64,000 nt of DNA from an uncultured Clostridia bacterium (GCA_934462945.1 CAKSJF010000003.1:9588-73587), one strand, 5' to 3'; shown: positions 34,094 through 43,795, counted from the first letter of the stretch. Program-made: numbers and translations. The notes: generated by a model from the letters alone, not told the origin.

Positions 34094-35299
34094 ATCACGA
34101 TACAAATACAAAGAGCCGCAAACAACGGTAAGACCGCTATGGCTCTTTTTTTGTACCTCAAAAAAATCTTTGCATGCCTCGGCGCGAAGTCCGCAGGAGC
34201 GTGCCTTTTCTGCCAATTGCTCTGCCGGCATAGCACGCGGATTATCCTGAACGGTGAGCGTATAAATGGTGGTATCCGGATAGGCTTTTCTGATTTGCAA
34301 AAGTTCCTTTTTGATATCCTTATCCCCCATGCATGCCATGATAAACTGCACCGGCTTTGTGGGGAAATACCGATTCAGCGAGAAAAGCAGTGATTCCATC
34401 CCATTTGGATTATGTGCGCCGTCAAAGATTAGATTTTCTGAAAGCCGCTCCAATCTTCCCGGATTTTTTGCCTTTGCAAGTCCTGCCCGGATGGCAGGCT
34501 CATCCACACGCAAAAGCCTTGCTGTCTCAATTGCCAGGGCTGCATTTTCAATCTGATGGTAACCCGGGATTCCTAAAAGCAGCCGTTCCATGCCGGCATA
34601 GTCGATACATTCGCACATGCCGACCGGCTCATGCACCAGTACATTGCCGGTGACAAGCATTTTATGCCCCTTTTCGCAGCAAACACGCTCCAAAACCTCC
34701 ATTGCCTCCGGCTCTTGCTCCAATGTTACCAGGGTATTTTTAATAATCCCTGCTTTTGCCTCGGCAATTTCCGAAAGTGTATTTCCCAGATACCCCATAT
34801 GATCCATAGCAATCCGGGTAATGATGTCTGCCGCCGATTCCGGAATCGCGTTGGTTGCGTCTCTTGTTCCGCCCAGCCCTGTTTCCAGTACCACATAATC
34901 GCACTGTTTTTCCTTAAAATAGCAGAATGCCGCCGCTGTCCAGATTTCAAACTGCGTGGGATAAGAACCGATTGCCTCCTCGGTTTTTCTTGCCGCATCC
35001 TCCATTTTGGAGAGCAGCTCCTCCATCTCTTTTTGGGAAATCTCCTCCCCATCCACCGAAATCCGCTCACAAACGCTGACCAAATTCGGAGAAATATATT
35101 TTCCGCATCGATACCCTGCCTCGGTCAGGATCGATTGCAAAAATGCGCAGACCGACCCTTTTCCGTTTGTACCGGCAACATGCAGAAACCGAAGTCCCTC
35201 CTCCGGATGCCCCAGAAGCTCCAACATTTTTTTGATACTCACAAGCTCCAAACGTGCTACCGCCTGAAAGCTGTTTGCATAGCTATGAAATTGACCCAT
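34067..35299 (-). CDS. folC: Folylpolyglutamate synthase / dihydrofolate synthase
   Basis: ATG at 35299 is chosen: AGGA lies at correct distance and the preceding codons belong to the folT stop. The 410-residue Mur-ligase-family protein shows LHVAGTNGKGSVCAFLQSIL (P-loop at about residues 40-50), YISPNLVSVCERI, TRIAMDHMGYLGNT, LIFDGAHNPNGMES and a C-terminal TVVCGSLYLYRDL. It adds glutamate to folates so they stay in the cell, and may act on dihydropteroate too. It directly follows folT (2 bases after the stop) under the THF riboswitch. The 3' end overlaps the convergent HAD gene by 27 bases. Confidence 0.93.
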   Translation of the reverse strand: MGQFHSYANSFQAVARLELVSIKKMLELLGHPEEGLRFLHVAGTNGKGSVCAFLQSILTEAGYRCGKYISPNLVSVCERISVDGEEISQKEMEELLSKMEDAARKTEEAIGSYPTQFEIWTAAAFCYFKEKQCDYVVLETGLGGTRDATNAIPESAADIITRIAMDHMGYLGNTLSEIAEAKAGIIKNTLVTLEQEPEAMEVLERVCCEKGHKMLVTGNVLVHEPVGMCECIDYAGMERLLLGIPGYHQIENAALAIETARLLRVDEPAIRAGLAKAKNPGRLERLSENLIFDGAHNPNGMESLLFSLNRYFPTKPVQFIMACMGDKDIKKELLQIRKAYPDTTIYTLTVQDNPRAMPAEQLAEKARSCGLRAEACKDFFEVQKKSHSGLTVVCGSLYLYRDLKLQESEL

Positions 35300-35301
35300 T
35301 T

Positions 35302-35838
35302 TTACCATCCTAATTTTTCAATCGGCTTTTTTAAATATTTCTCGATTGCACATACACCTAAAATCTGTACCGGCAGGTTAATTGCCGCCGCCAGCAGTCT
35401 GCTCCCCAAAATCACAAAGATTCCCTTGTGCTTTCCAAGAACCAACTGATAGTACCAGTACAGGAATACGGAATTTAAGCACAGATTCAAAAGCACAAAC
35501 TGCACTGCCGCACACGCAGCAAGCCGCCAGCCGGACAGCTTTAGTTTTCCGAGCATCAGTCCAAATCCCACACCGTACAGAAATTCGCAGAGGGTGAACG
35601 GTACAAAATAGACATCCCCCCGGCTGAATAAAAGCATCCCGAAGAAATCGGCAAGCGCGCCGACCATGCCGCCGCCAACCGGACCTAATGTCATACCGGC
35701 AAGCGCAACCGGGAAAAATCCCAGAGAAATCCGCACGCTGCTGTTTCCGCCGGAAATCGCTAAAAAGCGTACAAATACAATCTGCATCGCAATCAAAAGT
35801 GCCGCTGTTACCATTTTTTTTGTTTTTGTTTGTTTCAT
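35302..35838 (-). CDS. folT: Folate ECF transporter substrate-binding (S) component
   Basis: The start MKQTKTKKMVTAALLIAMQI is the one placed after AAAGGAG. The 178-residue product has six likely membrane segments: VTAALLIAMQIVFVRFLAI, a SVRISLGFFPVALAGM stretch with the conserved substrate-loop Arg, a GGGMVGALADFFGMLLF segment, and hydrophobic segments on to the end. The pattern matches FolT S-components that bring folate to the shared ECF ATPase module (not found in this window). It sits downstream of a THF riboswitch and directly upstream of folC, which makes the folate assignment firm. Confidence 0.92.
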   Translation of the reverse strand: MKQTKTKKMVTAALLIAMQIVFVRFLAISGGNSSVRISLGFFPVALAGMTLGPVGGGMVGALADFFGMLLFSRGDVYFVPFTLCEFLYGVGFGLMLGKLKLSGWRLAACAAVQFVLLNLCLNSVFLYWYYQLVLGKHKGIFVILGSRLLAAAINLPVQILGVCAIEKYLKKPIEKLGW

Positions 35839-35868
35839 GTTACATGTTCTCCTTTCGCCGTTTTCCAC

Positions 35869-35903
35869 AAAAAAGGATCTGCTATTTGTTTCTTAGCAGA
35901 TCC
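35869..35903 (-). terminator. Riboswitch-controlled terminator of folT
   Basis: On the minus strand GGATCTGCTA (35903-35894) pairs with TAGCAGATCC (35884-35875) and TTTTTT follows. It lies between the THF aptamer and the folT start. Confidence 0.92.
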
Positions 35904-35956
35904 GAGACCGCAAAAACCCAAAGAAGATCCATGCGTTTTTTCGCAGCAACGGAATG

Positions 35957-36040
35957 CGGAACAGACACCGCAAGCGAAAATCGCTTTTCGTAGAAAGGAC
36001 AACTTCCCGTTCCTTTCTCACTTGACGCGTCTGCTCCTAC
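35957..36040 (-). promoter_or_regulatory. Tetrahydrofolate (THF) riboswitch aptamer
   Basis: The minus strand reads GGAGCAGACGCGTCAAGTG, then ACGGGAAGTTGTC, TACGAAAAGCGA and GCTTGCGGTG, which follows the THF aptamer conserved strings GCGTYAAGTG, ACGGGATGTYGTC, ACGAAAAGCG and CGCGGTG closely. P1 is GGAGCAGAC (36037-36029) with GTCTGTTCC (35966-35958). The terminator at 35869-35903 supplies the expression platform. It begins only about 12 bases after the proS stop codon. A weak TTGGAT/TAAAAA promoter can be read inside the last proS codons. Confidence 0.93.
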
Positions 36041-36051
36041 TTTGCTTTTTT

Positions 36052-37758
36052 TTATAAATTATTTTTTATATATCCAACTGCTTCAGAAATTGCCTCCGAA
36101 ACAGACAGATCACAAGACTCGGCATCAGTACGTTTCTTAAATTCCACGATTCCCTCGCCGCATTTCTTTCCGACAACGATTCTTGCCGGGATTCCGATCA
36201 GGTCAGCATCCTTGAATTTCACACCGACACGCTCCGACCGATCATCCAGGAGCGCCTCAATTCCCTGCTTTTTCAGTTCCTCATAGATTTCCTCTGCAAG
36301 CTTTACCTGCTCCTCCTGCTTGGTGTTTACCGGAATCACCATTACATGATACGGAGCAATCGAAACCGGCAGAACCATGCCGTTATCATCATATCCTTGC
36401 TCGACCGCTGCCGCAATACAACGTGTAACGCCGATTCCATAGCAGCCCATAATCACACTCTTTGGCTCTCCGCTCTCGTCGGTATAGGTTAATCCCAAAG
36501 CGTCGGAATACTTTGTACCCAGCTTAAAGATATGTCCAACCTCAATGCCCTGAGCCGTCTTGATCGGCTTGCCGCATTTCGGACACGCGTCTCCTGTTTC
36601 GATTACACGAATATCTGCAACCTGTGTCGGAGTAAAGTCGCGGTTGATGTTTACGTTATTGTAATGATAACCGGTGTCATTTGCGCCGACAATAAAGTTT
36701 CTCATTTTTTCTACTTCCAGATCGACATAAACCGGGATTTCCAGTCCGATCGGTCCTGCAAAGCCAACCTCGGCATGCGTCAGCTCGCGCACCATATGCG
36801 GCTCGGCAAGCTCTAAATCGTCCACACAGCCAACTAAGTTTTTGAGTTTTACTTCATTAATTTCACGGTCACCGCGCACCATTGCCGCAATATACTGATC
36901 GTCTGCTTTATAAATAATGGTTTTTGCAAACACATACGGCTCTGTACCAAAGAAAGAAACCAATTCTTCAATGGTATGTGCGTTTGGTGTTTCCAGCTTT
37001 TCTAATGCCAGTTCTCCCTCCGGGAATGCTTTTTCAGTCGGAACACAGGCTGCCTTTTCATAGTTTGCTGCGTAGCCACAGTCATCACAATAGGCAATGC
37101 CATCTTCACCAACCGGAGATTTTACCATAAATTCCTGTGATCCGCTACCGCCCATCGCGCCGGAATCTGCGTCTACAATCGTAAAGTCCAAACCTAAACG
37201 TGTGAAAATCCGGCAATATGCGTCATACATTTTCTGATAAGATTCATCCAAGCCTGCCTGGTTGCGGTCAAAGCTGTAGGCATCCTTCATCACAAACTCT
37301 CTGCCGCGCATTAAACCAAAGCGCGGACGCGCCTCATCGCGGTATTTTGTCTGAATCTGATAAAGGGTCATCGGGTATTCCTTATAGGAACGCACCTCGT
37401 TTAACACGGTCTGTGTAAAAAGCTCCTCATGGGTCGGACCTAAGCAGAAATCACGGTCGTTCCGATCCTTTAATTTAAACATGTTATCGCCGAATACTTC
37501 CCATCTTCCGGATGCCTGATATGCCTCTGCCGGCAGCAATGCCGCCATTAAAAGCTCCTGCGCACCGGCGCGGTCCATTTCCTCCCGGACAATTTTCTCC
37601 ACCTTTTGGAGCGTCCGGATTCCGAGCGGCAGATAGGAATAAATTCCGGCTGCAAGCTTTCGGATATATCCTGCACGAAGCATCAGCTTGTGGCTCATAA
37701 TCTCCGCATCCGACGGTACTTCACGCAGCGTCGGTAATAATAGTTTCGATACTCTCAT
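36052..37758 (-). CDS. proS: Prolyl-tRNA synthetase (bacterial type with editing insertion)
   Basis: The start [19 protein letters not shown] is the family start. The 568-residue enzyme shows class II motifs: motif 1 around [20 protein letters not shown], motif 2 [20 protein letters not shown] (about 134-153), and motif 3 ending [17 protein letters not shown] (about 440-456). The YbaK-like editing insertion (about 235-380) is present, making it the bacterial, not eukaryote-like, form. It charges tRNA-Pro. It follows metG by 19 bases and is the last gene of a minus-strand run that may begin at trmL. The THF riboswitch starts 12 bases after its stop. Confidence 0.96.
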   Translation of the reverse strand: MRVSKLLLPTLREVPSDAEIMSHKLMLRAGYIRKLAAGIYSYLPLGIRTLQKVEKIVREEMDRAGAQELLMAALLPAEAYQASGRWEVFGDNMFKLKDRNDRDFCLGPTHEELFTQTVLNEVRSYKEYPMTLYQIQTKYRDEARPRFGLMRGREFVMKDAYSFDRNQAGLDESYQKMYDAYCRIFTRLGLDFTIVDADSGAMGGSGSQEFMVKSPVGEDGIAYCDDCGYAANYEKAACVPTEKAFPEGELALEKLETPNAHTIEELVSFFGTEPYVFAKTIIYKADDQYIAAMVRGDREINEVKLKNLVGCVDDLELAEPHMVRELTHAEVGFAGPIGLEIPVYVDLEVEKMRNFIVGANDTGYHYNNVNINRDFTPTQVADIRVIETGDACPKCGKPIKTAQGIEVGHIFKLGTKYSDALGLTYTDESGEPKSVIMGCYGIGVTRCIAAAVEQGYDDNGMVLPVSIAPYHVMVIPVNTKQEEQVKLAEEIYEELKKQGIEALLDDRSERVGVKFKDADLIGIPARIVVGKKCGEGIVEFKKRTDAESCDLSVSEAISEAVGYIKNNL

Positions 37759-37777
37759 TTCATTTCTCCTTTGTCTG

Positions 37778-39688
37778 TTACACAATTTCTGCGCCGCTCT
37801 GAATGTCCTTAACGGTGGTCAGGGCAGTCAGACTGCCTTCAAATTCTGCTGAAAGAATCATGCCGCAGGATTCCATTCCCATAATTTTTCTCGGCTTTAA
37901 ATTTGCCACAAAAATCACGTTTTTGCCGATCAGTTCTTCCGGGGTATGATATTTTGAAATTCCGGATAGAATCTGCCGCTTTTCACTGCCCACCTCCAAG
38001 GTAAAGCGCAAAAGCTTTTCTGACTTCTTCACTTTTTCGCATTCTATCACCTTGCCGACACGCAAATCCAGCTTTTCAAAATCCTCAAATTCAATATAGT
38101 CCTTAAAAGGCGCTAATTCAATTTTCGGTTCTGCCTCAGCTGCCAATTCTTCCAGTTTCTTTTCGGTGTCAATTCTGGCAAACAGCGGAACAGGTGCAGA
38201 AACCTTTGCTCCCGGCTTTGTCTTTCCAAACTCTGAAAGACTTGCAAAGCTCAAATCCTCCGCCGCAATCTGGGATGCGATTTTCTCAGCTGTTTCCGGC
38301 ATAAAGGAGGACAGGAGCGACGCAATATAGCGAATTGCCTCGGTCAGATTGTAAAGCACACCTCCAAGGCGCTGCTGGGTTTCTTCCGACTTCGCCAAAA
38401 TCCACGGGGTTGTCTCATCAATATACTTATTCGCCCGGTCTGCCACTTTCCAGATCTCATCTAAGCTATCTGCAACATGCAGTGTTGCCATCTTCTCCTG
38501 CACTGCCGATACAGCGCCCAGACACACCGCTCTCAAATCCTCATCTACCGGCTCAATCAAGCCAGGCTCCTGGATCACTCCGTCAAAATACTTGTTCTGC
38601 ATTGCAACAGTACGGTTTACCAAATTTCCTAAGGTATTTGCAAGATCAGAATTAAACCGCGTGATAAAGGTTTCGTAGGTGATCGTTCCATCCTGGGCAA
38701 AGGGCATTTCATGCAGAGAATAGTAACGAACAGCGTCCACACCAAAATGACGTACCAAATCCTGCGCATAAATCACATTTCCGCGCGATTTTGACATCTT
38801 TTCCTCTCCAAACAGCATCCACGGATGTCCGAACACCTGCTTTGGCAGCGGCTCACCCAATGCCATCAGCATGATCGGCCAATAGATGGTGTGGAAACGC
38901 AGAATATCCTTACCGATAATATGCACATCGCACGGCCAGTACTTGTTATAAAGCTCATCCTTGTGATCCGGCGAATAGCCAAGCGCTGTGATATAGTTGG
39001 AAAGCGCGTCAATCCAAACATAAATGACATGCTTCGGATCAAATTCCACCGGGATTCCCCAGGAGAAACTGCTCCGGGAAACGCACAAATCCTGCAAGCC
39101 CGGCTTTAAGAAATTGTTCACCATTTCCTTTTTCCGGGATTCCGGCTGAATGAAATCCGGATGCTCCTCAATATACTGCATGAGCCGATCCTGATACTTG
39201 CTCATCTTAAAGAAATATGCTTCTTCCTTTGTCTTTTTTACTTCTCTGCCGCAGTCCGGGCATTTTCCGTCTACCAGCTGTGTTTCTGTCCAGAACGATT
39301 CACACGGCGTGCAATACCATCCCTCATACTCGCTCTTATAAATATCGCCCTGATCGTAAAGCTTTTTAAAGATTTTCTTGACTGCCTCCACGTGATAATC
39401 ATCAGTGGTGCGGATAAACTTATCATAGCTGATGTTTAAAAGATCTGCAATTTCTCGGATTTCTCCGGCGATCCGGTCAACATAAGCCTGCGGCGCAATC
39501 CCCTCTGCCTCCGCAATCTCCTGGATTTTCTGCCCATGCTCATCCGTTCCGGTCAAGAAAAACACGTCGTCACCTAAATAGCGGTGAAACCGCGCAATCG
39601 CGTCGGTCAGAATAATCTCATATGTGTTTCCGATATGCGGTGTTCTGGATGTGTACGCAATCGCAGTCGTGATGTAAAATTTACTCAT
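37778..39688 (-). CDS. metG: Methionyl-tRNA synthetase with C-terminal tRNA-binding domain
   Basis: The 636-residue product starts [24 protein letters not shown], including the class I HIGN site (normally HIGH; this HIGN form occurs in MetRS). It has a four-Cys zinc knuckle CTPCESFW...CPDCGRE (about 128-149), the KMSKSRGN loop (about 299-306), and a C-terminal EMAP/Trbp111-type domain beginning [18 protein letters not shown] (about 530 onward). It activates methionine and charges initiator and elongator tRNA-Met. GGGAGAAATGA lies before the ATG. The AI-2E gene lies 14 bases upstream on the same strand, so they are probably co-transcribed. Confidence 0.96.
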   Translation of the reverse strand: MSKFYITTAIAYTSRTPHIGNTYEIILTDAIARFHRYLGDDVFFLTGTDEHGQKIQEIAEAEGIAPQAYVDRIAGEIREIADLLNISYDKFIRTTDDYHVEAVKKIFKKLYDQGDIYKSEYEGWYCTPCESFWTETQLVDGKCPDCGREVKKTKEEAYFFKMSKYQDRLMQYIEEHPDFIQPESRKKEMVNNFLKPGLQDLCVSRSSFSWGIPVEFDPKHVIYVWIDALSNYITALGYSPDHKDELYNKYWPCDVHIIGKDILRFHTIYWPIMLMALGEPLPKQVFGHPWMLFGEEKMSKSRGNVIYAQDLVRHFGVDAVRYYSLHEMPFAQDGTITYETFITRFNSDLANTLGNLVNRTVAMQNKYFDGVIQEPGLIEPVDEDLRAVCLGAVSAVQEKMATLHVADSLDEIWKVADRANKYIDETTPWILAKSEETQQRLGGVLYNLTEAIRYIASLLSSFMPETAEKIASQIAAEDLSFASLSEFGKTKPGAKVSAPVPLFARIDTEKKLEELAAEAEPKIELAPFKDYIEFEDFEKLDLRVGKVIECEKVKKSEKLLRFTLEVGSEKRQILSGISKYHTPEELIGKNVIFVANLKPRKIMGMESCGMILSAEFEGSLTALTTVKDIQSGAEIV

Positions 39689-39702
39689 TCATTTCTCCCT
39701 CT

Positions 39703-40860
39703 CTATTCTTGAAATATATTTTTAACCAGCTGCCACTCCCGTTTTGCGAGACGGACAAGCTGATGAAAAAATCTTGTGACGGGGTCAAAAACACCCACCT
39801 TATATAAGCTGAAAAACAGCATCAGAATCAGCGGTCCGAAAATCATTCCGCCGATGGATAACGTTTTATAGCCAACATACATCGCCATCAGCGTCAGGAT
39901 CGGATGCATGCCGATATTGCTGCTGACAATCTTCGGTTCGATCGTCTGCCGGCACAAAACCAAAATCAGATAGATGATCAAAAGACCAACTCCAAGCCGC
40001 GGAACACCGTTTAAAAAGCTGACTGCCGCCCACGGCCACAGCACAGCGCCGCTCCCGAAAAAGGGCAATGCGTCTAAAACAGCGATACCCACTGCAATCA
40101 AGAGCGCATAATCGACGCCTAAAATCGTCAGTCCGATTAATAAAATCACCGATGCCACACACATAATAATCAGCTGTGCCTTGACATAGCCGCCCATATA
40201 CCGCTTGATTTCATGCTTAATCCGCTCAAACTTTTCCATCACGCGATCCGATAAAAGCCGGTGCATCGCATTTTGTACATCCTTTGCATCTGCCACCATA
40301 AAATAAAGCGACAGGATAAAGACGATCAGCGCGATAAAGACGCTCGGCAGGCTCTTGGCAAAATTGCCTGCACGCTCCACGACATAAAGATTATCAAAAA
40401 ATTTCGTCAGCCCTGCTGAAATCTGCGTTCCCAGATTGTCGAAAAATTCCTGCACCCCCTGCGGCATGGCAATATACAGATTGGAAAGCTTTTCTGCCGT
40501 CTGTTCCCAGGAAAGCTTTGCGCTTTCATAAAGGTATGGAAACTGCTGATAAAGGCTTTTGATTTCCTCGACTAATTTCCAGATAATTGCCGTCAGAATT
40601 CCGCCTAATATGCCAACCGTCAGAACAATCACTAAGATTGCGCTCACCCGGCGCGGCAGTTTCCACTTTTTTTGCAGCCGATCTGCCAGCGGGTTAATCA
40701 GGAGCGACACAAAATACCCTAAAATAAAGGGCAGGAAAATTCTGATCAGAAACCCGATGCCGGAGAGCAGTGTGGGCAGAAAATAATAAACCCCAACCAC
40801 AAAAAGCACTGCCAAAAGAATCAGAATTGCAGTTTTTATGCCGTTTTGCTTGAATTTCAT
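39703..40860 (-). CDS. AI-2E transporter family (YtvI/PerM-like) membrane protein
   Basis: The 385-residue product has about eight membrane segments: AILILLAVLFVVGVYYFLPTLL at the start, ILVIVLTVGILGGILTAIIW at about 74-94, a hydrophobic pair FIALIVFILSLYFMV and LIIMCVASVILLIGLTILG, and later ALLIAVGIAVLDALPFFGSG, the usual family signature (about 255-275). Family members are permeases of uncertain substrate (autoinducer-2 export and sodium/proton roles are reported) and YtvI is linked to sporulation. AGAGGG precedes the ATG. It lies between apgM and metG in the minus-strand run, with 13 and 14-base gaps. Confidence 0.88.
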   Translation of the reverse strand: MKFKQNGIKTAILILLAVLFVVGVYYFLPTLLSGIGFLIRIFLPFILGYFVSLLINPLADRLQKKWKLPRRVSAILVIVLTVGILGGILTAIIWKLVEEIKSLYQQFPYLYESAKLSWEQTAEKLSNLYIAMPQGVQEFFDNLGTQISAGLTKFFDNLYVVERAGNFAKSLPSVFIALIVFILSLYFMVADAKDVQNAMHRLLSDRVMEKFERIKHEIKRYMGGYVKAQLIIMCVASVILLIGLTILGVDYALLIAVGIAVLDALPFFGSGAVLWPWAAVSFLNGVPRLGVGLLIIYLILVLCRQTIEPKIVSSNIGMHPILTLMAMYVGYKTLSIGGMIFGPLILMLFFSLYKVGVFDPVTRFFHQLVRLAKREWQLVKNIFQE

Positions 40861-40873
40861 AAAAATCCCTCTT

Positions 40874-42082
40874 TTAGTCCTCTAAAAAATGTTTCATAAG
40901 CTCATGTCCCAGCGGAACGAATATTCCGGTTTTTTCTGCATTTTTTTCGGTATAGGTCAAATTCGTTTGTATCGGCTTTTCCGAATCATAAATCAGATAC
41001 GGAATCGAATCTGAAACATGTGTTTTTAATGCCACCGGTGTGGGATGATCCGGCAGAACCAGCATTTTATAATGCTCGCCGTCCTCTTTCATTGCCGCTC
41101 GGATCGGTGCGATAATTTTTTCGTCAATCCGCTCCACCGCAAGCTTTTTATGCGCGGCATTTCCCTGGTGTCCACATTCGTCCGGACCTTCCAAATGAAC
41201 ATAGACAAAGTCATAACCGTCCCGGAGTGCGCTAATTGCCGCATTTGCTTTTCCGTCATAGTTTGTATCATAGTTTCCGTTTGCACCCGGCACGTCAATG
41301 GATTTCATTCCGGCGCAGATTGCAATTCCCTTAATGAGATCCACCGCCGAGATCACAGCGCCCTTTTTATGATAGAGCGACTCAAACTTCTCAAGCTGCG
41401 GTCTTGATCCCTCGCCCCATATCCAAATGGAAGTTGCCGGGTTTTTCCCCTCGGCAATCCGCTTTTGATTCACCGGATGGTTCTTCAGAATTTTTTCGCT
41501 TTGTGCCATCAGCTCCAAAAGCTTTTCCGCACCCTCGCCCTTGGGAAGATAATCGGTAATTTTCCGGTCGGAAATATCATGCGGCGGAGTGAGATTCACA
41601 TTCTTTGAACCGCCCTCCCAAACCAGCAGGTGCCGGTAGCTTACTCCTGCATAGAAATGCAGAAGATCAGTGTGCAGCTCCTCCTCCACAGCCTGAATCA
41701 GCTCACGAGCCTCCTCTGTTGTAATTTCTCCGGCAGAATAATCAAGCATGGTTTTTTCACTATAGCATTCTTCGTCTGAAAGTGTTACCAAATTTGCGCG
41801 GAATGTGATGTCATTGTCCTTTAAAGGCACACCGATCGATGCCGCCTCTAACGGAGAGCGTCCGCTATAGCAGATACGCGTGTCATATCCCATAACCGAA
41901 AGGTTTGCAACATCGCTCCCCGGTTTCATACCGTCTAACACAGTCTGTACCATGCCCAGCTCACCCTGCGCCGCCATCTCGTCCATATTCGGTTTCTTTG
42001 CCGCCTCTAAAACCGTTCTTCCGTCAAATTCCGGAAGCGGCCGGTCTGCCATTCCGTCTCCTAATACCACAATATATTTCAT
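40874..42082 (-). CDS. apgM: Cofactor-independent phosphoglycerate mutase (ApgM-type, metalloenzyme)
   Basis: The start MKYIVVLGDGMADRP is chosen because it follows AGGGAGTGG and matches the family. The 402-residue enzyme has the alkaline-phosphatase-like site: LGDGMADRPLPE, the Ser region KPGSDVANLSVMGYD with the phospho-Ser (about residue 58), and the metal sites EGPDECGHQGNAAHKK (about 285-300) and VLPDHPTPVALKTH (about 330-343). It interconverts 3- and 2-phosphoglycerate; related enzymes are phosphonopyruvate decarboxylase-like, a minor alternative. The start codon lies 42 bases beyond the nearer arm of the 42124-42229 inverted repeat. Confidence 0.88.
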   Translation of the reverse strand: MKYIVVLGDGMADRPLPEFDGRTVLEAAKKPNMDEMAAQGELGMVQTVLDGMKPGSDVANLSVMGYDTRICYSGRSPLEAASIGVPLKDNDITFRANLVTLSDEECYSEKTMLDYSAGEITTEEARELIQAVEEELHTDLLHFYAGVSYRHLLVWEGGSKNVNLTPPHDISDRKITDYLPKGEGAEKLLELMAQSEKILKNHPVNQKRIAEGKNPATSIWIWGEGSRPQLEKFESLYHKKGAVISAVDLIKGIAICAGMKSIDVPGANGNYDTNYDGKANAAISALRDGYDFVYVHLEGPDECGHQGNAAHKKLAVERIDEKIIAPIRAAMKEDGEHYKMLVLPDHPTPVALKTHVSDSIPYLIYDSEKPIQTNLTYTEKNAEKTGIFVPLGHELMKHFLED

Positions 42083-42123
42083 ATTTATATCCACTCCCTT
42101 CCGTGCTGTAAGGCACACAACTT

Positions 42124-42229
42124 AAGTCTGAAAGAAAATCGCTCAGAGTGCTGCTTTGCAGCGAGCGGTGCTGTACACAGGTACCGCCCCGAGCAAAAAG
42201 TAGTGCTATGGGCGATTTTATTCAGACTT
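42124..42229. repeat. 106-bp imperfect palindrome with 19-bp arms
   Basis: AAGTCTGAAAGAAAATCGC (42124-42142) is nearly the inverse of GCGATTTTATTCAGACTT (42212-42229); the only gap is one extra base. The inner 70 bases are GC-rich and contain CTGCTTTGCAG and GGTGCTGTACACAGGTACC, both partly self-complementary. It begins 8 bases after the DegV gene stop (in minus direction) and ends 42 bases before apgM. It could be a small mobile repeat or an RNA structure. Confidence 0.65.
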
Positions 42230-42236
42230 TGCCTCT

Positions 42237-43100
42237 TTATTTTAATTTGCAAAGCACTGCCAATGCACCCGGTCCGATGTGCGTTCCGACAATCGGTCCA
42301 AACTCGCTGAATAATTCCAATTCCTCTACGCCAAACTCCTCCCGGAGTGCAGCTGCCATTTCTTCTCCGCGCTCCCGGTCGGAATGAACGACCATAAATG
42401 CCGGATGTTCTGCGTCAAACTGCGGATTTTCGCGAATAAGTGCAAGCAGCTTTTGAAAGATTTTCTTTTTTCCTCTGAGCTTTTCATAGGGTTCTACCAG
42501 TCCGTTCCGGATGGTTAAAACCGGCTTAATATCTAACACTGTTCCGAGAATTGCGCTTGTTTTTGTGATTCTGCCGCCCTTTTCCAGGTATTTTAAGGTG
42601 TCTACCAAAATATAGGCACGCCAGGATGCCTGATATTCCTCACACTTTTTTAAAATCAAGTCAACATCCGTCTCTCCTGCCTCAATCAGCTTTGCCGCAT
42701 AAATTGCCATAGAGCTGATGTAAACCGAAAAGCTCATGGAATCAACAAGCCGAAGATCTGCCTTTGGATATTCCTCTAAAATCTCCTCCCGAACCATCCT
42801 CGCCGTATTATACTGACCGCTTGCTTTGGAGGATAACACAAAATAAATCACAGTGTCATTTTCCTTACAAAGTGTTAGAAGCGTATCATACATTGTTTGG
42901 TATGGGGTCTGTGAGGTAGTCGGTATCTGATCCGACTCGGAAAGCTTCTGATAAAATTCCTCGTTATTAATATCTACATCCGCCTCATATGCCGTCTCGC
43001 CAAAGATCGTCATAAAGTGAATGTTATCAATCTTATATCTTTTTTCTAAGTCCTTGGGCAAATCTGCCCCGGTATCTACTACCAATTTGATTTTTGCCAT
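42237..43100 (-). CDS. DegV-family fatty-acid-binding protein
   Basis: The 287-residue product starts MAKIKLVVDTGADLPKDLEK, a DegV start in which the Asp-Thr-Gly loop begins the lipid-binding fold. It contains the second hallmark TSQTPYQTMYDTLL (about 61-74), YFVLSSKASGQYNTARM (about 86-102), a LVDSMSFSVYISSMAIYAAKLI region and an ending IGPGALAVLCK. DegV (FakB-like) proteins hold a fatty acid for a kinase; no FakA-like gene is in this window. AGGAGGACAAA lies before the ATG. It follows trmL by 16 bases, and a palindrome separates it from apgM. Confidence 0.92.
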   Translation of the reverse strand: MAKIKLVVDTGADLPKDLEKRYKIDNIHFMTIFGETAYEADVDINNEEFYQKLSESDQIPTTSQTPYQTMYDTLLTLCKENDTVIYFVLSSKASGQYNTARMVREEILEEYPKADLRLVDSMSFSVYISSMAIYAAKLIEAGETDVDLILKKCEEYQASWRAYILVDTLKYLEKGGRITKTSAILGTVLDIKPVLTIRNGLVEPYEKLRGKKKIFQKLLALIRENPQFDAEHPAFMVVHSDRERGEEMAAALREEFGVEELELFSEFGPIVGTHIGPGALAVLCKLK

Positions 43101-43116
43101 TTTGTCCTCCTATTGA

Positions 43117-43608
43117 TCACCATGTAAATTTCGTCAATTGTCCTGCTTCTTTTAAATGTGCAAATCTGTTCTGCCGGAGCGCCTCATAGGCGATAATTGC
43201 AACCGAATTGGAAAGATTCAGGCTTCGCGCCTCATCTATCATCGGAATCCGGATGCATCGCTCCCGATGTTCATGCAAAAGCTCCTCCGGCAAGCCTTTT
43301 GTTTCTTTGCCAAATAAAATATAGTCCTCATCCTGAAACTGCGCCTCAGCATAAGTATTCGGAGCTTTGGTGGTTGCGTAAAAATAACGCGCACCCTTTG
43401 TCTTTTCAAAAAATTCTGCTAAATTTTCATAATATTCCACGCCCAAAAGATGCCAGTAATCCAATCCGGCACGTTTTAGCTTTTTATCGTCAATAGTAAA
43501 TCCCATCGGTTTTACAATATGCAGCCGGCATCCGGTTGCCGCACAGGTTCTTGCAATATTTCCGGTATTCTGCGGAATCTCCGGTTCAACTAATACAATA
43601 TGAAACAT
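43117..43608 (-). CDS. trmL: tRNA (cytidine(34)/uridine(34)-2'-O)-methyltransferase
   Basis: The 163-residue SPOUT enzyme has the typical start MFHIVLVEPEIPQNTGNIAR, then CAATGCRLHIVKPMGF, KRAGLDYWH and the SAM-knot strings FGKETKGLPEELL and RIPMIDEARSLNLSNSVAI. TrmL methylates the ribose of nucleotide 34 of certain leucine tRNAs to help reading of the wobble base. The length is usual for the family. It is the first gene of the minus-strand set, with GAGGTACTT before the ATG and a TTGTAC/TATAAT promoter about 40 bases upstream. It is divergent from lexA. Confidence 0.94.
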   Translation of the reverse strand: MFHIVLVEPEIPQNTGNIARTCAATGCRLHIVKPMGFTIDDKKLKRAGLDYWHLLGVEYYENLAEFFEKTKGARYFYATTKAPNTYAEAQFQDEDYILFGKETKGLPEELLHEHRERCIRIPMIDEARSLNLSNSVAIIAYEALRQNRFAHLKEAGQLTKFTW

Positions 43609-43646
43609 AAGTACCTCATTTTCTAAAAATCATTACACACTCTTTT

Positions 43647-43675
43647 ATTATAGCGCATATTCGTAAAAAGTACAA
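43647..43675 (-). promoter_or_regulatory. Sigma-A type promoter of the trmL-degV set
   Basis: On the minus strand TTGTAC (43675-43670) and TATAAT (43652-43647) are separated by 17 bases. TTGTAC and the position 40 bases before trmL suit it as the promoter for the run down to folC. Confidence 0.7.
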
Positions 43676-43756
43676 GACCCCAAAAGAATTTTTTTACAAA
43701 TTCATTGAAAAATTCGAGTTTCCTCGTCAATTTTCGATATTTTTTTCAAAAAACAA

Positions 43757-43795
43757 AAACATTTGTTTGATTTTTAGGAAAAAGTATGATATACT
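43757..43795 (+). promoter_or_regulatory. LexA-like operator overlapping the lexA promoter
   Basis: AAACATTTGTTTG (43757-43769) is a near-perfect palindrome of the Gram-positive LexA type (consensus GAACNNNNGTTC, with the outer G and C replaced by A and T). Its right half overlaps the -35 TTGATT (43767-43772). The -10 TATACT (43790-43795) is 17 bases away. This supports self-repression of lexA. Confidence 0.65.
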
